A model generated the notes under the pieces. The model was given only the letters and a program-made list of their open reading frames with translations, did not search any database and was not told the DNA's origin. Made by a program: the position numbers and the translations under genes. Positions 16,414-25,398 of a stretch of DNA of 64,000 nt are shown piece by piece. The first letter of the stretch is position 1; each line of letters begins with the position of its first letter. The stretch covers positions 50,101 to 114,100 of the forward strand of contig JADQBA010000012.1 of NCBI GenBank assembly GCA_016903675.1, in the 5' to 3' direction. The DNA comes from Stigonema ocellatum SAG 48.90 = DSM 106950 (lineage in GTDB: Bacteria > Cyanobacteriota > Cyanobacteriia > Cyanobacteriales > Nostocaceae).

Positions 16414-17658
16414 TCACTGTGCAAGGTGTGGTGCTAAATTCTTCAGTGCAGCGATCGCGTGCAGTCTCACCTGTGGATCTTGATCTGCCAACATTGTCAT
16501 CAATGGTTCCCATGCCTGTATCGTAGCTAGCTGACCTAAAGACAGGGCGATGGCGCTTCTGATTGAAGCAATTTCAACGGCTGGATGCTTGGATTGCAGC
16601 ATTTCCAACAAAATTTCTGCTGCTTTGTCGGTTAATGTGGGAGAGTTTACCCGCCCCAGAACCCTAACAATTTCCTGCCATAGTGTCAAAGATTGCACTT
16701 GATTAAGTGCTTGTTGCAGAAACTCCAACCCGGATAGTTTTCCCACCGAAATCAAAGCACGGATGGTTTCTAGTTGTAGTTTCAGGGGTGTATTTTGCGA
16801 CACTAGTACCTGAAATAAGTGGTAAGCAGCGGTGTCACAACCCATCCGGGAAAGGGCAATTGCTGCCGCACAACAAACGTCTTGGTTAACGTCATAAAGC
16901 CGTTGTTGCAGTTTCGTCACCAAATCTAATTCAGAGCATAAGTCGGGGCGATAACCCAAACCAATCACTGCTTCGCGCCTAACGACGGCTGTTACATCAC
17001 CCAAAGCATTCAAAAGCACTGGTGGTACGCGCCCATCATGAAAGCTGCCCAAAGCTTCAATCGCTGCGACGCGCACAGCAATTTGTGGGTCTTGCACCAC
17101 ACTTAACAGAGGTATAATGGTTTGTGTATGCCGAATGTAAGAGAGCGATCGCACCGCTAACAATCTTGTCTCTTCATCTTTTAGGAGTGAGCTTAGGGCG
17201 GAAATAGCAACAGTGCCTATTTGTCCTAGTGCTGCTGCTGCCATTGCCCTAAATTCTTCATGATCATTGGTTTTAAGCAATTCAAGCAAAGGCGGGATTG
17301 CCTCTGGGTTTTTTATGTCCCCCAAAATTCGCGTTACATACCAGCGTAATTCTTCGTCTGCATCATCATCCTCCAAAATCTCTATCAGTGGGGAGATGGC
17401 GATGGTTCCCAAGTTGCTAAACACCTTGGCTATTTCCCAGCGTTGCTGAAAATCCCCCATCGTTAAAATCGAGAGTGCTAATTCCAGTAAATACTCGCGA
17501 TTTTTCACTATTTCTGGATGTTCTGAGTCCGCTTCCAGAATCAACTGTTGCAAGCATTGAATCAGGGATGACCAGTTGGCTGCATCATGTGCCGCTTGCG
17601 CCTGGACTAAAAGCTTGTTGATGTTATTCACAATTGTTAGTTGTTGATTAGGCCACAA
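16414..17658 (-). CDS. nirB: HEAT-repeat protein, probable nitrite reductase maturation factor NirB
   Basis: 414 residues made almost wholly of HEAT/armadillo-type helical repeats (for example LIEILEDDDADEELRWYVTRILG, IPPLLELLKTNDHEEFRAMAAAALGQIG, LASL-type pairs through the C-terminus). No membrane segment. In Synechococcus PCC 7942 the genes nirB and ntcB lie together, divergent from nirA, and nirB is needed for full nitrite reductase activity (established). Position and size here match that arrangement. The alternative is a phycobilin lyase-like HEAT protein, which shares the repeats. The cyanobacterial name is unrelated to enterobacterial NADH-nitrite reductase NirB. Confidence 0.75.
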   Translation of the reverse strand: MWPNQQLTIVNNINKLLVQAQAAHDAANWSSLIQCLQQLILEADSEHPEIVKNREYLLELALSILTMGDFQQRWEIAKVFSNLGTIAISPLIEILEDDDADEELRWYVTRILGDIKNPEAIPPLLELLKTNDHEEFRAMAAAALGQIGTVAISALSSLLKDEETRLLAVRSLSYIRHTQTIIPLLSVVQDPQIAVRVAAIEALGSFHDGRVPPVLLNALGDVTAVVRREAVIGLGYRPDLCSELDLVTKLQQRLYDVNQDVCCAAAIALSRMGCDTAAYHLFQVLVSQNTPLKLQLETIRALISVGKLSGLEFLQQALNQVQSLTLWQEIVRVLGRVNSPTLTDKAAEILLEMLQSKHPAVEIASIRSAIALSLGQLATIQAWEPLMTMLADQDPQVRLHAIAALKNLAPHLAQ

Positions 17659-17671
17659 GACCGCGATCGCA

Positions 17672-18082
17672 CTATTTTACCAAAACAGAATTGCCCTCAA
17701 TTTTGGCTGCATAAGTTTTCAGGGGTTGTTTGGCTGGACCTTTTTGCACCTTGCCATCAGCCCCATATTCTGCCCCATGACAGGGACATTCAAATTTTTT
17801 GGCATCACTTTTCCATTCCACTGTGCAACCTTTGTGAGTACAGATGGGGTTAACGGCAATCAGATTATTGGTTTTGGTTTTAGATGTGCCAACTACTAAG
17901 ACAGGACCCAAGGGTGAGTTTTTAGTAAGCAACTGACCTGTTTTATCTAAGTCCCCTATGGTGCCCACTGACTGCCAATCTTTAGATATTGTTGTCTGGG
18001 CTGAACAAGCTGCGAGCGCTACAGGTAAAGAACTTGCTATCCAACCCACACCAAAGCTAGTTATGAAATCACGACGGTTCAT
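17672..18082 (-). CDS. Rieske [2Fe-2S] protein with Tat-type leader
   Basis: 136 residues. The N-terminus MNRRDFITSFGVGWIASSLPVALAAC combines a twin-arginine motif with a lipobox-like LAAC, so export or membrane anchoring is likely. Rieske cluster ligands are complete: CTHKGC and CPCHGAEY (Cys/His pairs), giving a 2Fe-2S centre. It is divergent from nirA and 13 bp from the HEAT gene on the same strand, hence likely co-transcribed with it. PetC is excluded by size and by the absence of its transmembrane-hinge pattern. Role in nitrogen metabolism is suggested only by location. Confidence 0.85.
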   Translation of the reverse strand: MNRRDFITSFGVGWIASSLPVALAACSAQTTISKDWQSVGTIGDLDKTGQLLTKNSPLGPVLVVGTSKTKTNNLIAVNPICTHKGCTVEWKSDAKKFECPCHGAEYGADGKVQKGPAKQPLKTYAAKIEGNSVLVK

Positions 18083-18166
18083 GGCTTACCTTTTCCGCTA
18101 ATTCAGTTCTTCTTATGCACATAACACATCATAATGATGCGTTTTCCGCAATTAATCAATTTTTTT

Positions 18167-18208
18167 GTAACGAAATATACGTTTAAAAAATTTTTGTAAT
18201 CTTAACTT
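18167..18208 (+). promoter_or_regulatory. NtcA-activated (class II) promoter of nirA
   Basis: GTAACGAAATATAC at 18167-18180 is a perfect GTA-N8-TAC NtcA site. Exactly 22 bases downstream is TAACTT (18203-18208), matching the TA-N3-T -10 box. This spacing is the one known for NtcA-activated promoters. It implies transcription start near 18215 and a leader of about 315 bases before nirA. Confidence 0.8.
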
Positions 18209-18375
18209 AGAGGTATCTAAAACGTTACAAAAAATTCTTGGAAACAAGTTGACAAAAAACCTAAAATATGGATTTCAAATATTTCCTCTCGTAATTAATG
18301 ATGTAAGGGCAACCTACCCTTTGCTCCTACCAAGGGTTTTAAGAAAAACCGAACTATATAAATTTATGTATTGGC

Positions 18376-18427
18376 TTGTAGTTGCGCTGTCTTCGCCCTA
18401 GATATGAGCGCTAAAGCGCAACTACAA
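18376..18427. repeat. Hairpin in the nirA leader
   Basis: TTGTAGTTGCGCT (18376-18388) and AGCGCAACTACAA (18415-18427) are perfect 13-bp inverted repeats around a 26-base loop. It lies inside the predicted nirA 5' leader, so it will be transcribed and fold. A related GTAGTAGCGCT/AGCGCTACTAC pair follows nirA (20231-20316). Confidence 0.7.
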
Positions 18428-18532
18428 ACCTTGATTTATTTTTACGACCTACTTAATAGCTTGTAAACCACGCTTACCTTATGACTTGTTTGAAGTTATG
18501 AGGAAAAGCAATTCGCACTCTTGAATTATCTT

Positions 18533-20233
18533 ATGACAGACACAACAACTATTACCACAGCCAGCCTGAATAAATTTGAGAAATTCAAGGCAGAAAAAGA
18601 TGGACTTGCCGTAAAGGCGGAGATAGAAAAATTTGCCAGCCTAGGCTGGGAGGCAATGGATGAAACCGATCGCGACCATCGGCTAAAGTGGATGGGTGTA
18701 TTTTTTCGCCCAGTCACTCCAGGCAAGTTTATGATGCGAATGCGGATACCCAATGGTATTCTCACAAGCAGTCAGATGCGTGTATTAGCCGAAGTCGTGC
18801 AGCGTTACGGTGATGACGGTAATGCCGATATCACCCTTAGACAAAATATCCAATTGCGGGGTATCCGCATTGAGGACTTACCAGATATCTTTAATAGATT
18901 TCGCGCAGTCGGTTTAACCACTGTGCAATCAGGAATGGACAACGTTCGCAACATTACAGGCGATCCTGTGGCGGGATTGGATGCGGATGAATTATTCGAC
19001 ACCCGAGAGTTGGTGCAACAAGTTCAAGACATGATCACAAACACTGGGGAAGGCAACCGAGAGTTTACCAACTTACCACGGAAGTTTAACATTGCAATCA
19101 CAGGTGGACGGGATAACTCAGTTCACGCGGAAATTAATGATTTGGCATTCGTTCCAGCTTTTAAAGAGGGGAATGGGGAATCGGGAGTGGGGAGTGGGGA
19201 AGAGGAGGGGAGTGGGGATAAAACGTCTTCTTCTACCCCTACTCCCTACTCTCTCCTGGGGTTAAAACCCCAGGCTAACCCTACTCCCTACTCCCTACTC
19301 CCTACTCCCCAAAAAATATTTGGCTTTAACATCCTTGTTGGTGGCTTTTTCTCTGCCAAGCGCTGCGAAGCTGCTATTCCCCTGAATGCTTGGGTACGAA
19401 CGGAGGACGTTGTAGCTGTATGTAGAGCTGTTTTAGAAGTTTACCGTGACCACGGCTTACGCGCCAATCGACAAAAATCGCGCCTGATGTATCTCATCGA
19501 CGAATGGGGGTTAGAAAAGTTCCGACAAGAAGTCGAAAAGCAGTTGGGTAAGCCATTGATCAGCGCAGCAGAAAAAGACGAGATTGATTGGGAAAAACGC
19601 GATCATGTCGGGGTATATAAACAAAAGCAACCGGGATTAAACTACGTAGGATTACATATTCCTGTTGGTCGGTTGTATGCTGAGGATATGTTTGAAATTG
19701 CTCGTCTGGCAGAAGTTTACGGCTGCGGCGAAATCCGATTCACGGTTGAGCAAAACCTGATTATTCCCAACATTCCTGACTCACATCTGGCAACATTTTT
19801 AAACGAAACTTTACTTGATAGGTTTACAATTAACCCCGCACCGTTAACGCGATCGCTGGTTTCTTGCACAGGCGCACAATTTTGCAATTTTGCCATCATA
19901 GAAACCAAAAACCGCGCTTTGGCAATGATTAAGTCATTGGAAGCCGAGTTAGAACTCACCCGTCCTGTACGAATTCATTGGACGGGTTGTCCGAACTCCT
20001 GTGGACAGCCTCAAGTAGCAGATATTGGCTTGATGGGAACCAAAGCCCGCAAAAATGGAAAACCCGTAGATGGGGTTGATATTTACATGGGTGGCAAAGT
20101 TGGCAAAGACGCTCACTTGGGAACTTGTGTTACCAAAGGCATTCCCTGCGAAGATTTGCACTTAGTATTGCGCTCACTACTTATTGAAAACTTCGGCGCA
20201 CGCTTGCGAGAAACAGCCTTGATTTGTTTGTAG
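18533..20233 (+). CDS. nirA: Ferredoxin-nitrite reductase, with in-frame repeat insertion
   Basis: Six-electron reduction of nitrite to ammonium with reduced ferredoxin. Siroheme/4Fe-4S ligands are intact: CTGAQFC (about residue 445) and CPNSC (about 485). The conserved NIQLRGI and GGFFSAKRCEAAIPLNAWV blocks are present. Between NDLAFVPAFKEG and KIFGFNILVGG (bases about 19167-19312, residues 212-259) lies ~49 residues of Gly/Glu/Ser- then Pro/Tyr/Ser/Leu-rich sequence encoded by a G-rich/C-rich foldback. Relatives lack it. The frame is preserved across it. Start taken at ATG 18533 (MTDTTTITTAS), as in relatives; an in-frame TTG at 18521 is possible. First gene of nirA-nrtP-narB. Confidence 0.93.
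   Translation: MTDTTTITTASLNKFEKFKAEKDGLAVKAEIEKFASLGWEAMDETDRDHRLKWMGVFFRPVTPGKFMMRMRIPNGILTSSQMRVLAEVVQRYGDDGNADITLRQNIQLRGIRIEDLPDIFNRFRAVGLTTVQSGMDNVRNITGDPVAGLDADELFDTRELVQQVQDMITNTGEGNREFTNLPRKFNIAITGGRDNSVHAEINDLAFVPAFKEGNGESGVGSGEEEGSGDKTSSSTPTPYSLLGLKPQANPTPYSLLPTPQKIFGFNILVGGFFSAKRCEAAIPLNAWVRTEDVVAVCRAVLEVYRDHGLRANRQKSRLMYLIDEWGLEKFRQEVEKQLGKPLISAAEKDEIDWEKRDHVGVYKQKQPGLNYVGLHIPVGRLYAEDMFEIARLAEVYGCGEIRFTVEQNLIIPNIPDSHLATFLNETLLDRFTINPAPLTRSLVSCTGAQFCNFAIIETKNRALAMIKSLEAELELTRPVRIHWTGCPNSCGQPQVADIGLMGTKARKNGKPVDGVDIYMGGKVGKDAHLGTCVTKGIPCEDLHLVLRSLLIENFGARLRETALICL
19167..19312. repeat. In-frame foldback repeat inside nirA
   Basis: The left arm is GGGGAATGGGGAATCGGGAG and related G-rich units. 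The right arm is CCCTACTCCC units. Between them lies CCTGGGGTTAAAACCCCAGG (19255-19274), a near-perfect palindrome found identically at 58281-58300 inside cobN. Length is a multiple of three with no stop in frame. Confidence 0.85.
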
Positions 20234-20316
20234 TAGCGCTTTAGCGCCGGTTAAATCGCGGCTAAACCGGCGCTGTAGACGCGGAGCGGCTTCCCGCAAG
20301 GGTAGCGCTACTACGA
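20231..20316. repeat. Compound hairpin after nirA
   Basis: GTAGTAGCGCT (from 20231) pairs with AGCGCTACTAC (20306-20316). Inside are GCGCCGGTTAA and TAAACCGGCGC, forming a second stem. Could attenuate or stabilise the nirA-nrtP transcript; there is no U-tract, so it is not a classical terminator. Confidence 0.6.
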
Positions 20317-20356
20317 ACTAAGGCAATTTTTAAATATTTTTACTGAGAAAAACTGA

Positions 20357-21868
20357 ATGCTGAAGGGACTATTCTCATTCCACAATCGCTATCGGATATT
20401 ACACCTGACTTGGTTTGCGTTCTTCCTCACGTTTGTCTGTTGGTTTAACTTTGCTCCATTTGCTACAACGATTGGCAAGGAGCTACATTTAGCTCCTGAA
20501 CAAGTGAAAACCTTGGGCATCTGTAACCTTGCCTTAACGATTCCGGCGCGGATCATTATTGGTATGCTTCTGGATCGTTTTGGTCCAAGGCTCACCTACT
20601 CAATGTTGTTGATTTTTACCGTGGTTCCCTGTTTTGCGACAGCGCTATCGCAAAATTTTGACCAACTAGTCATCAGTCGTCTGCTTATGGGAATTGTTGG
20701 CTCTGGTTTTGTTGTCGGTATCCGCATGGTTTCGGAATGGTTTCCCCCAAAGGAGATTGGCACTGCTCAAGGCATTTATGGCGGTTGGGGGAACTTTGGT
20801 GCTTTTGGGGCGGAGTTTACTCTACCTGCTTTAGCGATGGCTGCTAGCTTTCTGACTGGTGGCGCTTCTAACTGGCGGTTTGCGATCGCCCTGACAGGAA
20901 TTATTGCTGCTATTTACGGTGTAATTTATTACAACAGCGTCCAAGATACTCCTTCTGGCAAAGTCTACAAGAAACCCAAGAAAAATGGTGCTTTGGAAGT
21001 AACTAGCCCTAAAAGTTTCTGGGGGATGATTGTCTCGAATTTTGGTTTAATTTTCGCCTTGGGTTTATTAGCTTGGCGTTTAGAACAACCAAACATTCAC
21101 TTTCTAAATCAGAACCAAATGTATTTGGTCTGGGTGCTGTTGGCAGGATTATTTGCTTACCAAAGCTACAAAGCTTGGCAAGTGAACCGGGAAATGTTAA
21201 TAGGAAAAAAAAGCTACGCTCCCTCGGAACGCTATGAGTTTAGTCAGGTTGCTTTACTCGAATTCGCTTACATAGTTAGCTTTGGTTCCGAACTCGCTGC
21301 CGTTTCTATGCTACCCGCGTTTTTTGAGAAAACTTTTGGTCTAGAACATGTCATAGCTGGTATGATTGCAGCTTCCTATCCGTTCTTGAACTTGATTTCT
21401 CGTCCTAGTGGAGGCTTAATTTCTGATAAGTTTGGCTCGCGTAAGTGGACACTGACAATTATTAGCGCTGGCATCGGTATCAGCTATTTGATAGCACATT
21501 TAATTAACAGCAACTGGTCTGTTTTATTAGCGATCGCCATCCTTATGCTTGCCGCCTATTTTGCTCAAGCTGGCTGCGGTGCAACCTATGCGATCGTACC
21601 TTTAATTAAAAAGGAAGTCACCGGACAAATTGCCGGCAATGTGGGAGCTTACGGTAATTTCGGAGGCGTGGTTTATCTCACAATTTTCAGCTTAACCGAT
21701 GCACCGAAATTTTTCACTTCAATGGGTTTAGCTGCTATGGTTTGTGCTTTTATGTGTGCCTTCTTTCTCAAAGAACCAAAGAACTCTTTTGCTGGTGCTT
21801 ATGAAAGTGATTTACCTGAAAGGGTGACTCAAACACCTGCGAACCTAGCAGAAGAAATGAATAATTAA
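20357..21868 (+). CDS. nrtP: Nitrate/nitrite permease of the major facilitator superfamily
   Basis: 503 residues, 12 predicted membrane helices. N-terminal block FNFAPFATTIGKELHLAPEQV and the nitrate signature GIYGGWGNFGAFGAE in helix 5 with its counterpart GNVGAYGNFGGVVYLT in helix 11 mark the NarK/NrtP nitrate porter family. The MFS loop motif LLDRFGPR is also present. It imports nitrate/nitrite in place of the NrtABCD ABC transporter that many freshwater cyanobacteria have. Lies between nirA and narB on the same strand, so expected to share the NtcA promoter. Confidence 0.93.
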   Translation: MLKGLFSFHNRYRILHLTWFAFFLTFVCWFNFAPFATTIGKELHLAPEQVKTLGICNLALTIPARIIIGMLLDRFGPRLTYSMLLIFTVVPCFATALSQNFDQLVISRLLMGIVGSGFVVGIRMVSEWFPPKEIGTAQGIYGGWGNFGAFGAEFTLPALAMAASFLTGGASNWRFAIALTGIIAAIYGVIYYNSVQDTPSGKVYKKPKKNGALEVTSPKSFWGMIVSNFGLIFALGLLAWRLEQPNIHFLNQNQMYLVWVLLAGLFAYQSYKAWQVNREMLIGKKSYAPSERYEFSQVALLEFAYIVSFGSELAAVSMLPAFFEKTFGLEHVIAGMIAASYPFLNLISRPSGGLISDKFGSRKWTLTIISAGIGISYLIAHLINSNWSVLLAIAILMLAAYFAQAGCGATYAIVPLIKKEVTGQIAGNVGAYGNFGGVVYLTIFSLTDAPKFFTSMGLAAMVCAFMCAFFLKEPKNSFAGAYESDLPERVTQTPANLAEEMNN

Positions 21869-21964
21869 CCGCAGATGAACGCAGATGAAATCTGGTTAGT
21901 GGTTGATTGTTCTTTCCAAATAACTACCAACAATTAACTACTAACCTCACACCATACAACTGCC

Positions 21965-24220
21965 ATGACTGAATATACTAAAACTCTCTGTCCTTACTGT
22001 GGTGTTGGTTGTGGACTAGAAGTTTCGCCTCCAGCGCAACATGGCAAAGCAACTCATCGAGATAGCCAAGGAAATCCCATTTGGCGGGTGCGGGGTGACA
22101 AAGCGCACCCATCTAATCAGGGTATGATTTGTGTCAAAGGCGCAACGATAGCTGAATCTTTAGATAAAAACAGATTACATTACCCAATGGTACGAGACTC
22201 CTTGGATCAGGAGTTCCGACGCATTAGTTGGGATGAAGCAATTGATATCATTGTTAAACGTATTCAAACCGTGCGCTTCACCCAAGGACCAGAAGCCATA
22301 TGTATGTACGGTTCTGGTCAGTTTCAAACTGAGGACTACTACATAGCCCAGAAACTTATGAAAGGGTGTTTGAGGAGCAATAATTTTGATGCCAATTCTC
22401 GTTTATGTATGTCTAGCGCTGTGGCTGGGTACGTTCAAAGTTTTGGCTCGGATGGTCCTCCCTGTTGCTACGATGACTTGGAGTTAACCGACTGTGCGTT
22501 TTTAATTGGCACCAATACGGCTGAATGTCACCCGATTGTTTTTAACCGACTTGAGAAATACCACAAAAAAAACCGCAAAGTCAAAATGATTGTGGTAGAT
22601 CCGCGTCGCACACCCACCGCAGAAGCGGCTGACTTACACCTATCCATTCGTCCTGGTACGGATATAGACTTGTTGAACGGCATTGCTCACTTATTGATGC
22701 GCTGGGGCTATATTGATGCTGGGTTTATCGACGACTGCACTGTTCACTTTCCCGCATACGCTGAGGTGATTCGGCACTATTCGCCAGAAGTGGTGGCGAA
22801 TCAATGTGGGATCAGTGTAGAAGATTTAGAAACAGCAGCTCGTTACTGGGGTGAAGCGAGTGGAGTGCTGTCCATGTGGTCAATGGGTGTGAATCAATCG
22901 TCGGAAGGTACGGCTAAGGTAAGAACTATTATTAATTTGCACCTGATGACCGGACAGATTGGCAAGCCTGGATCTGGACCTTTCTCGCTGACGGGTCAGC
23001 CGAACGCAATGGGAGGACGGGAAGCTGGGGGTTTGGCGCACTTATTGCCTGGTTATCGGTCGGTGAAAAATGCCCAGCACCGAGGGGAAGTGGAGGAGTT
23101 GTGGGGGCTTAAGCAAGGGCAGATTTCGCCTCATGCTGGTCTAAGCGTTTGGGAAATGATGACTGGATTGGAAGATGGCGATGTAGGATTACTGTGGATT
23201 GCTGCTACCAATCCCGCTGTCAGTATGCCTGATTTGGAGCGCACTAAGAAGGCGTTGTTGCGATCGCCCTTTACCATTTACCAAGACGTCTATTACCCCA
23301 CAGAAACTGCTGCTTACGCTCACCTCTTGCTACCCGCAGCCCAGTGGAGTGAGAAAACAGGTGTGATGACAAATTCCGAACGGGTAGTCACGCTGTGTCA
23401 AGCATTTCGCCAACCCCCTGGGGAAGCTAAAGCAGATTGGGAAATTTTTGCAGAAGTCGGACGTAGGTTAGGTTTTGTGCAAGAGTTTGCCTTTGCTAAT
23501 TCTGCTGAAGTTTTTGCTGAGTTTGTCAAATTAACTCGTCATCGCCCCTGCGACATGACTCTGATGAGTCACCAACAATTACAGACGGAAGGTCCCACTC
23601 AATGGCCCCACTCAGAAATGGGGAATGGGGAATGGGGAATGGGGAATGGGGAACTCCCTACTCCCCACTCCCCACTCCCTACTCCCCACTCTCTACTCCC
23701 CACTCCCTCTAAAAGACTTTACACCGATTTGCGCTTTCATACTCCTGATGGACGTGCTCGGTTTGCGGCATATCACTCGCGGGGTCTGGCAGAACCACCA
23801 GATCCTGATTATCCGTTTGTGTTGACTACTGGGAGAGTTTACGGACACTGGCACACCCAGACACGCACTGGTCGCATTGAAAAAATTCGCTCCTTGCATC
23901 CTGAACCGTTTATTGAGATTCATCCCCGTGATGCTCGTTCGTTAGGGATTACAGATAATCAATTAGTGTTCGTGCGATCGCGTCGGGGTAGTGCTAAGTT
24001 TCCGGCTAAAGTGACAAAAGCGATCGCGCCTGGTACTGTTTTTGTCCCCATGCATTGGGGTGCGCTGTGGGCAGAAAATGCCGAAGCCAATGCCCTCACC
24101 CATCCAGTATCTTGCCCCGACTCTCTGCAACCGGAATTAAAAGCTTGTGCAGTGCAGTTAGTGCCGGTCACTGTTGAGTTAATTGTTGATAACTTCCAAT
24201 TACTCTCCTCTGAATGTTAA
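21965..24220 (+). CDS. narB: Ferredoxin-nitrate reductase, with in-frame repeat insertion
   Basis: Molybdopterin (bis-MGD) enzyme reducing nitrate to nitrite. The N-terminal [4Fe-4S] cluster motif CPYCGVGC (residues 9-16) is completed by GMICVKGA near 57. Molybdopterin-binding segments GQPNAMGGREAGG and a C-terminal dinucleotide-binding domain (VLTTGRVYGHWHTQTRTG) follow. At about residues 551-582 (bases 23618-23712) there is a ~31-residue insertion, Gly/Asn/Glu/Trp-rich then Pro/Leu/Ser/His-rich, just before the C-terminal domain. It is the same repeat type as in nirA and in frame. Last gene of nirA-nrtP-narB. Confidence 0.93.
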   Translation: MTEYTKTLCPYCGVGCGLEVSPPAQHGKATHRDSQGNPIWRVRGDKAHPSNQGMICVKGATIAESLDKNRLHYPMVRDSLDQEFRRISWDEAIDIIVKRIQTVRFTQGPEAICMYGSGQFQTEDYYIAQKLMKGCLRSNNFDANSRLCMSSAVAGYVQSFGSDGPPCCYDDLELTDCAFLIGTNTAECHPIVFNRLEKYHKKNRKVKMIVVDPRRTPTAEAADLHLSIRPGTDIDLLNGIAHLLMRWGYIDAGFIDDCTVHFPAYAEVIRHYSPEVVANQCGISVEDLETAARYWGEASGVLSMWSMGVNQSSEGTAKVRTIINLHLMTGQIGKPGSGPFSLTGQPNAMGGREAGGLAHLLPGYRSVKNAQHRGEVEELWGLKQGQISPHAGLSVWEMMTGLEDGDVGLLWIAATNPAVSMPDLERTKKALLRSPFTIYQDVYYPTETAAYAHLLLPAAQWSEKTGVMTNSERVVTLCQAFRQPPGEAKADWEIFAEVGRRLGFVQEFAFANSAEVFAEFVKLTRHRPCDMTLMSHQQLQTEGPTQWPHSEMGNGEWGMGNGELPTPHSPLPTPHSLLPTPSKRLYTDLRFHTPDGRARFAAYHSRGLAEPPDPDYPFVLTTGRVYGHWHTQTRTGRIEKIRSLHPEPFIEIHPRDARSLGITDNQLVFVRSRRGSAKFPAKVTKAIAPGTVFVPMHWGALWAENAEANALTHPVSCPDSLQPELKACAVQLVPVTVELIVDNFQLLSSEC
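23618..23712. repeat. In-frame foldback repeat inside narB
   Basis: Five near-identical GGGGAAT units (23620-23654) are followed by C-rich CTCCCCACTCCC units (23655-23710). The two arms are partially complementary. The frame continues through into the conserved C-terminal domain. Confidence 0.85.
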
Positions 24221-24385
24221 GCTGCTAGGCAGATGTCAACGATACCAAAAAGGTCTCGTATCAAGAGCGCTAGTAATGGAAAAGAAGAAAAAACCCCTCT
24301 TTAAACACAATGAAGGGCGATTTAGCAATGCGTTGACGAAGGATTGCGGCGTCTGCTGCTTGATTCACTGTGCTAATAGTTTTGC

Positions 24386-24418
24386 AACCCCATAGAGAAA
24401 TCTAAGGGGTTTTTGTTT
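24386..24418 (+). terminator. Rho-independent-like terminator downstream of narB
   Basis: AACCCC (24386-24391) pairs with GGGGTT (24406-24411) followed by TTTGTTTTG. The stem is short but the T-tract is clear. It lies 166 bases after narB. Confidence 0.65.
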
Positions 24419-24771
24419 TGGCGTTGCACATTGAACTGTTGATAGCAAAGGCGCAAAAGTTAGTAACAAATATAACGGATAAGTTATGTATACGTATTAC
24501 TAATCCCTCTGTTACATCCGCTACCTAGTTGTCTGTCAAGTCAACGAAAGCTGGGTGAGACAGATTTTTAGAGTCCTTAAAATCTTTCCCCACTCCTGTA
24601 CGGGCGGGGTTACCCCGCCCCTACCCACTCCCTACTCCCGTCATTTTTGGGTTGACAGACTACTAGTCCTTTGCCACTCTTTTCATAAGATGAAATTCTT
24701 GAAATTATTACATAATTGTGTAACCGTCTCTTTTTGCATGTGACTTTTTACTTTCAACCGGGGCAAGGCAA
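24419..24771. other. Intergenic region, narB to PsiE gene
   Basis: About 350 bases without a gene. Contains GGGCGGGGTTACCCCGCCC (24603-24621), a short palindrome, next to CCACTCCCTACTCC units. No RNA gene recognised. Confidence 0.55.
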
Positions 24772-25230
24772 ATGAAGAAACTACTAAAGCAAATAATGGA
24801 AGCTACCAAAGATGAAAACTTTTTGCACATTTTTGAAAATCTGGAGGTGCTAATTTCCAAAGTACTTTCTATTTTTTTGTTGGGTGTTATTTTAGTATCA
24901 ATTGTGGATCTAGGAATAATTCTTGTTGAAGAATTATTTAGACCATCCGACAGTGAATTTGGTAAGAAATTTTTGAACATTCTTGGGTTATTTTTGGAAG
25001 TTTTAATCGCTTTAGAAGTTTTAGAAAATATCACGTCATATCTGCGAAAACATGTTATTCAAATAGAATTAGTCATTGTCACGTCTTTAATAGCCGTTTG
25101 CCGAAAAATTATTATCATTGATTTAGACAAATTGAAAACTTTTGATATTTTTGGCTTAGGGTTTACCATTATTGCATTATCAATAAGTTATTGGATTATT
25201 CGCACTACCATTGCTAATAATCCAAAATAA
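24772..25230 (+). CDS. Phosphate-starvation-inducible PsiE family membrane protein
   Basis: 152 residues with four hydrophobic helices (about 33-55, 66-85 partly, 98-117, 128-146). The PsiE-like pattern includes SIVDLGIILVEELF and LGLFLEVLIALEVLENITSYLR and a conserved VIQIELVIVTSLIAVCRKIII segment. Function of the family is not defined; its name comes from E. coli phosphate regulation. Sits between narB and narM on the same strand but with long spacers, so co-transcription is doubtful. Confidence 0.8.
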   Translation: MKKLLKQIMEATKDENFLHIFENLEVLISKVLSIFLLGVILVSIVDLGIILVEELFRPSDSEFGKKFLNILGLFLEVLIALEVLENITSYLRKHVIQIELVIVTSLIAVCRKIIIIDLDKLKTFDIFGLGFTIIALSISYWIIRTTIANNPK

Positions 25231-25398
25231 ACAGTCAAAATAATTCGTGATTCGTAATTATTACCCCACGTATAAATGTGGTATCCTAATAGAGAATGCT
25301 CCGCATTTTTTATTTTTTCATAATTAAAATTAGTTCCTGTGTCCCTCAATTAAGAATTACGAATTACGAATTAGTAATTATTCAGTCACTAGGGTCTT

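Noticed and set aside
24183..24395. Open frame of 70 codons after narB
   Set aside because: It overlaps the narB end and the terminator stem; no recognisable protein features.
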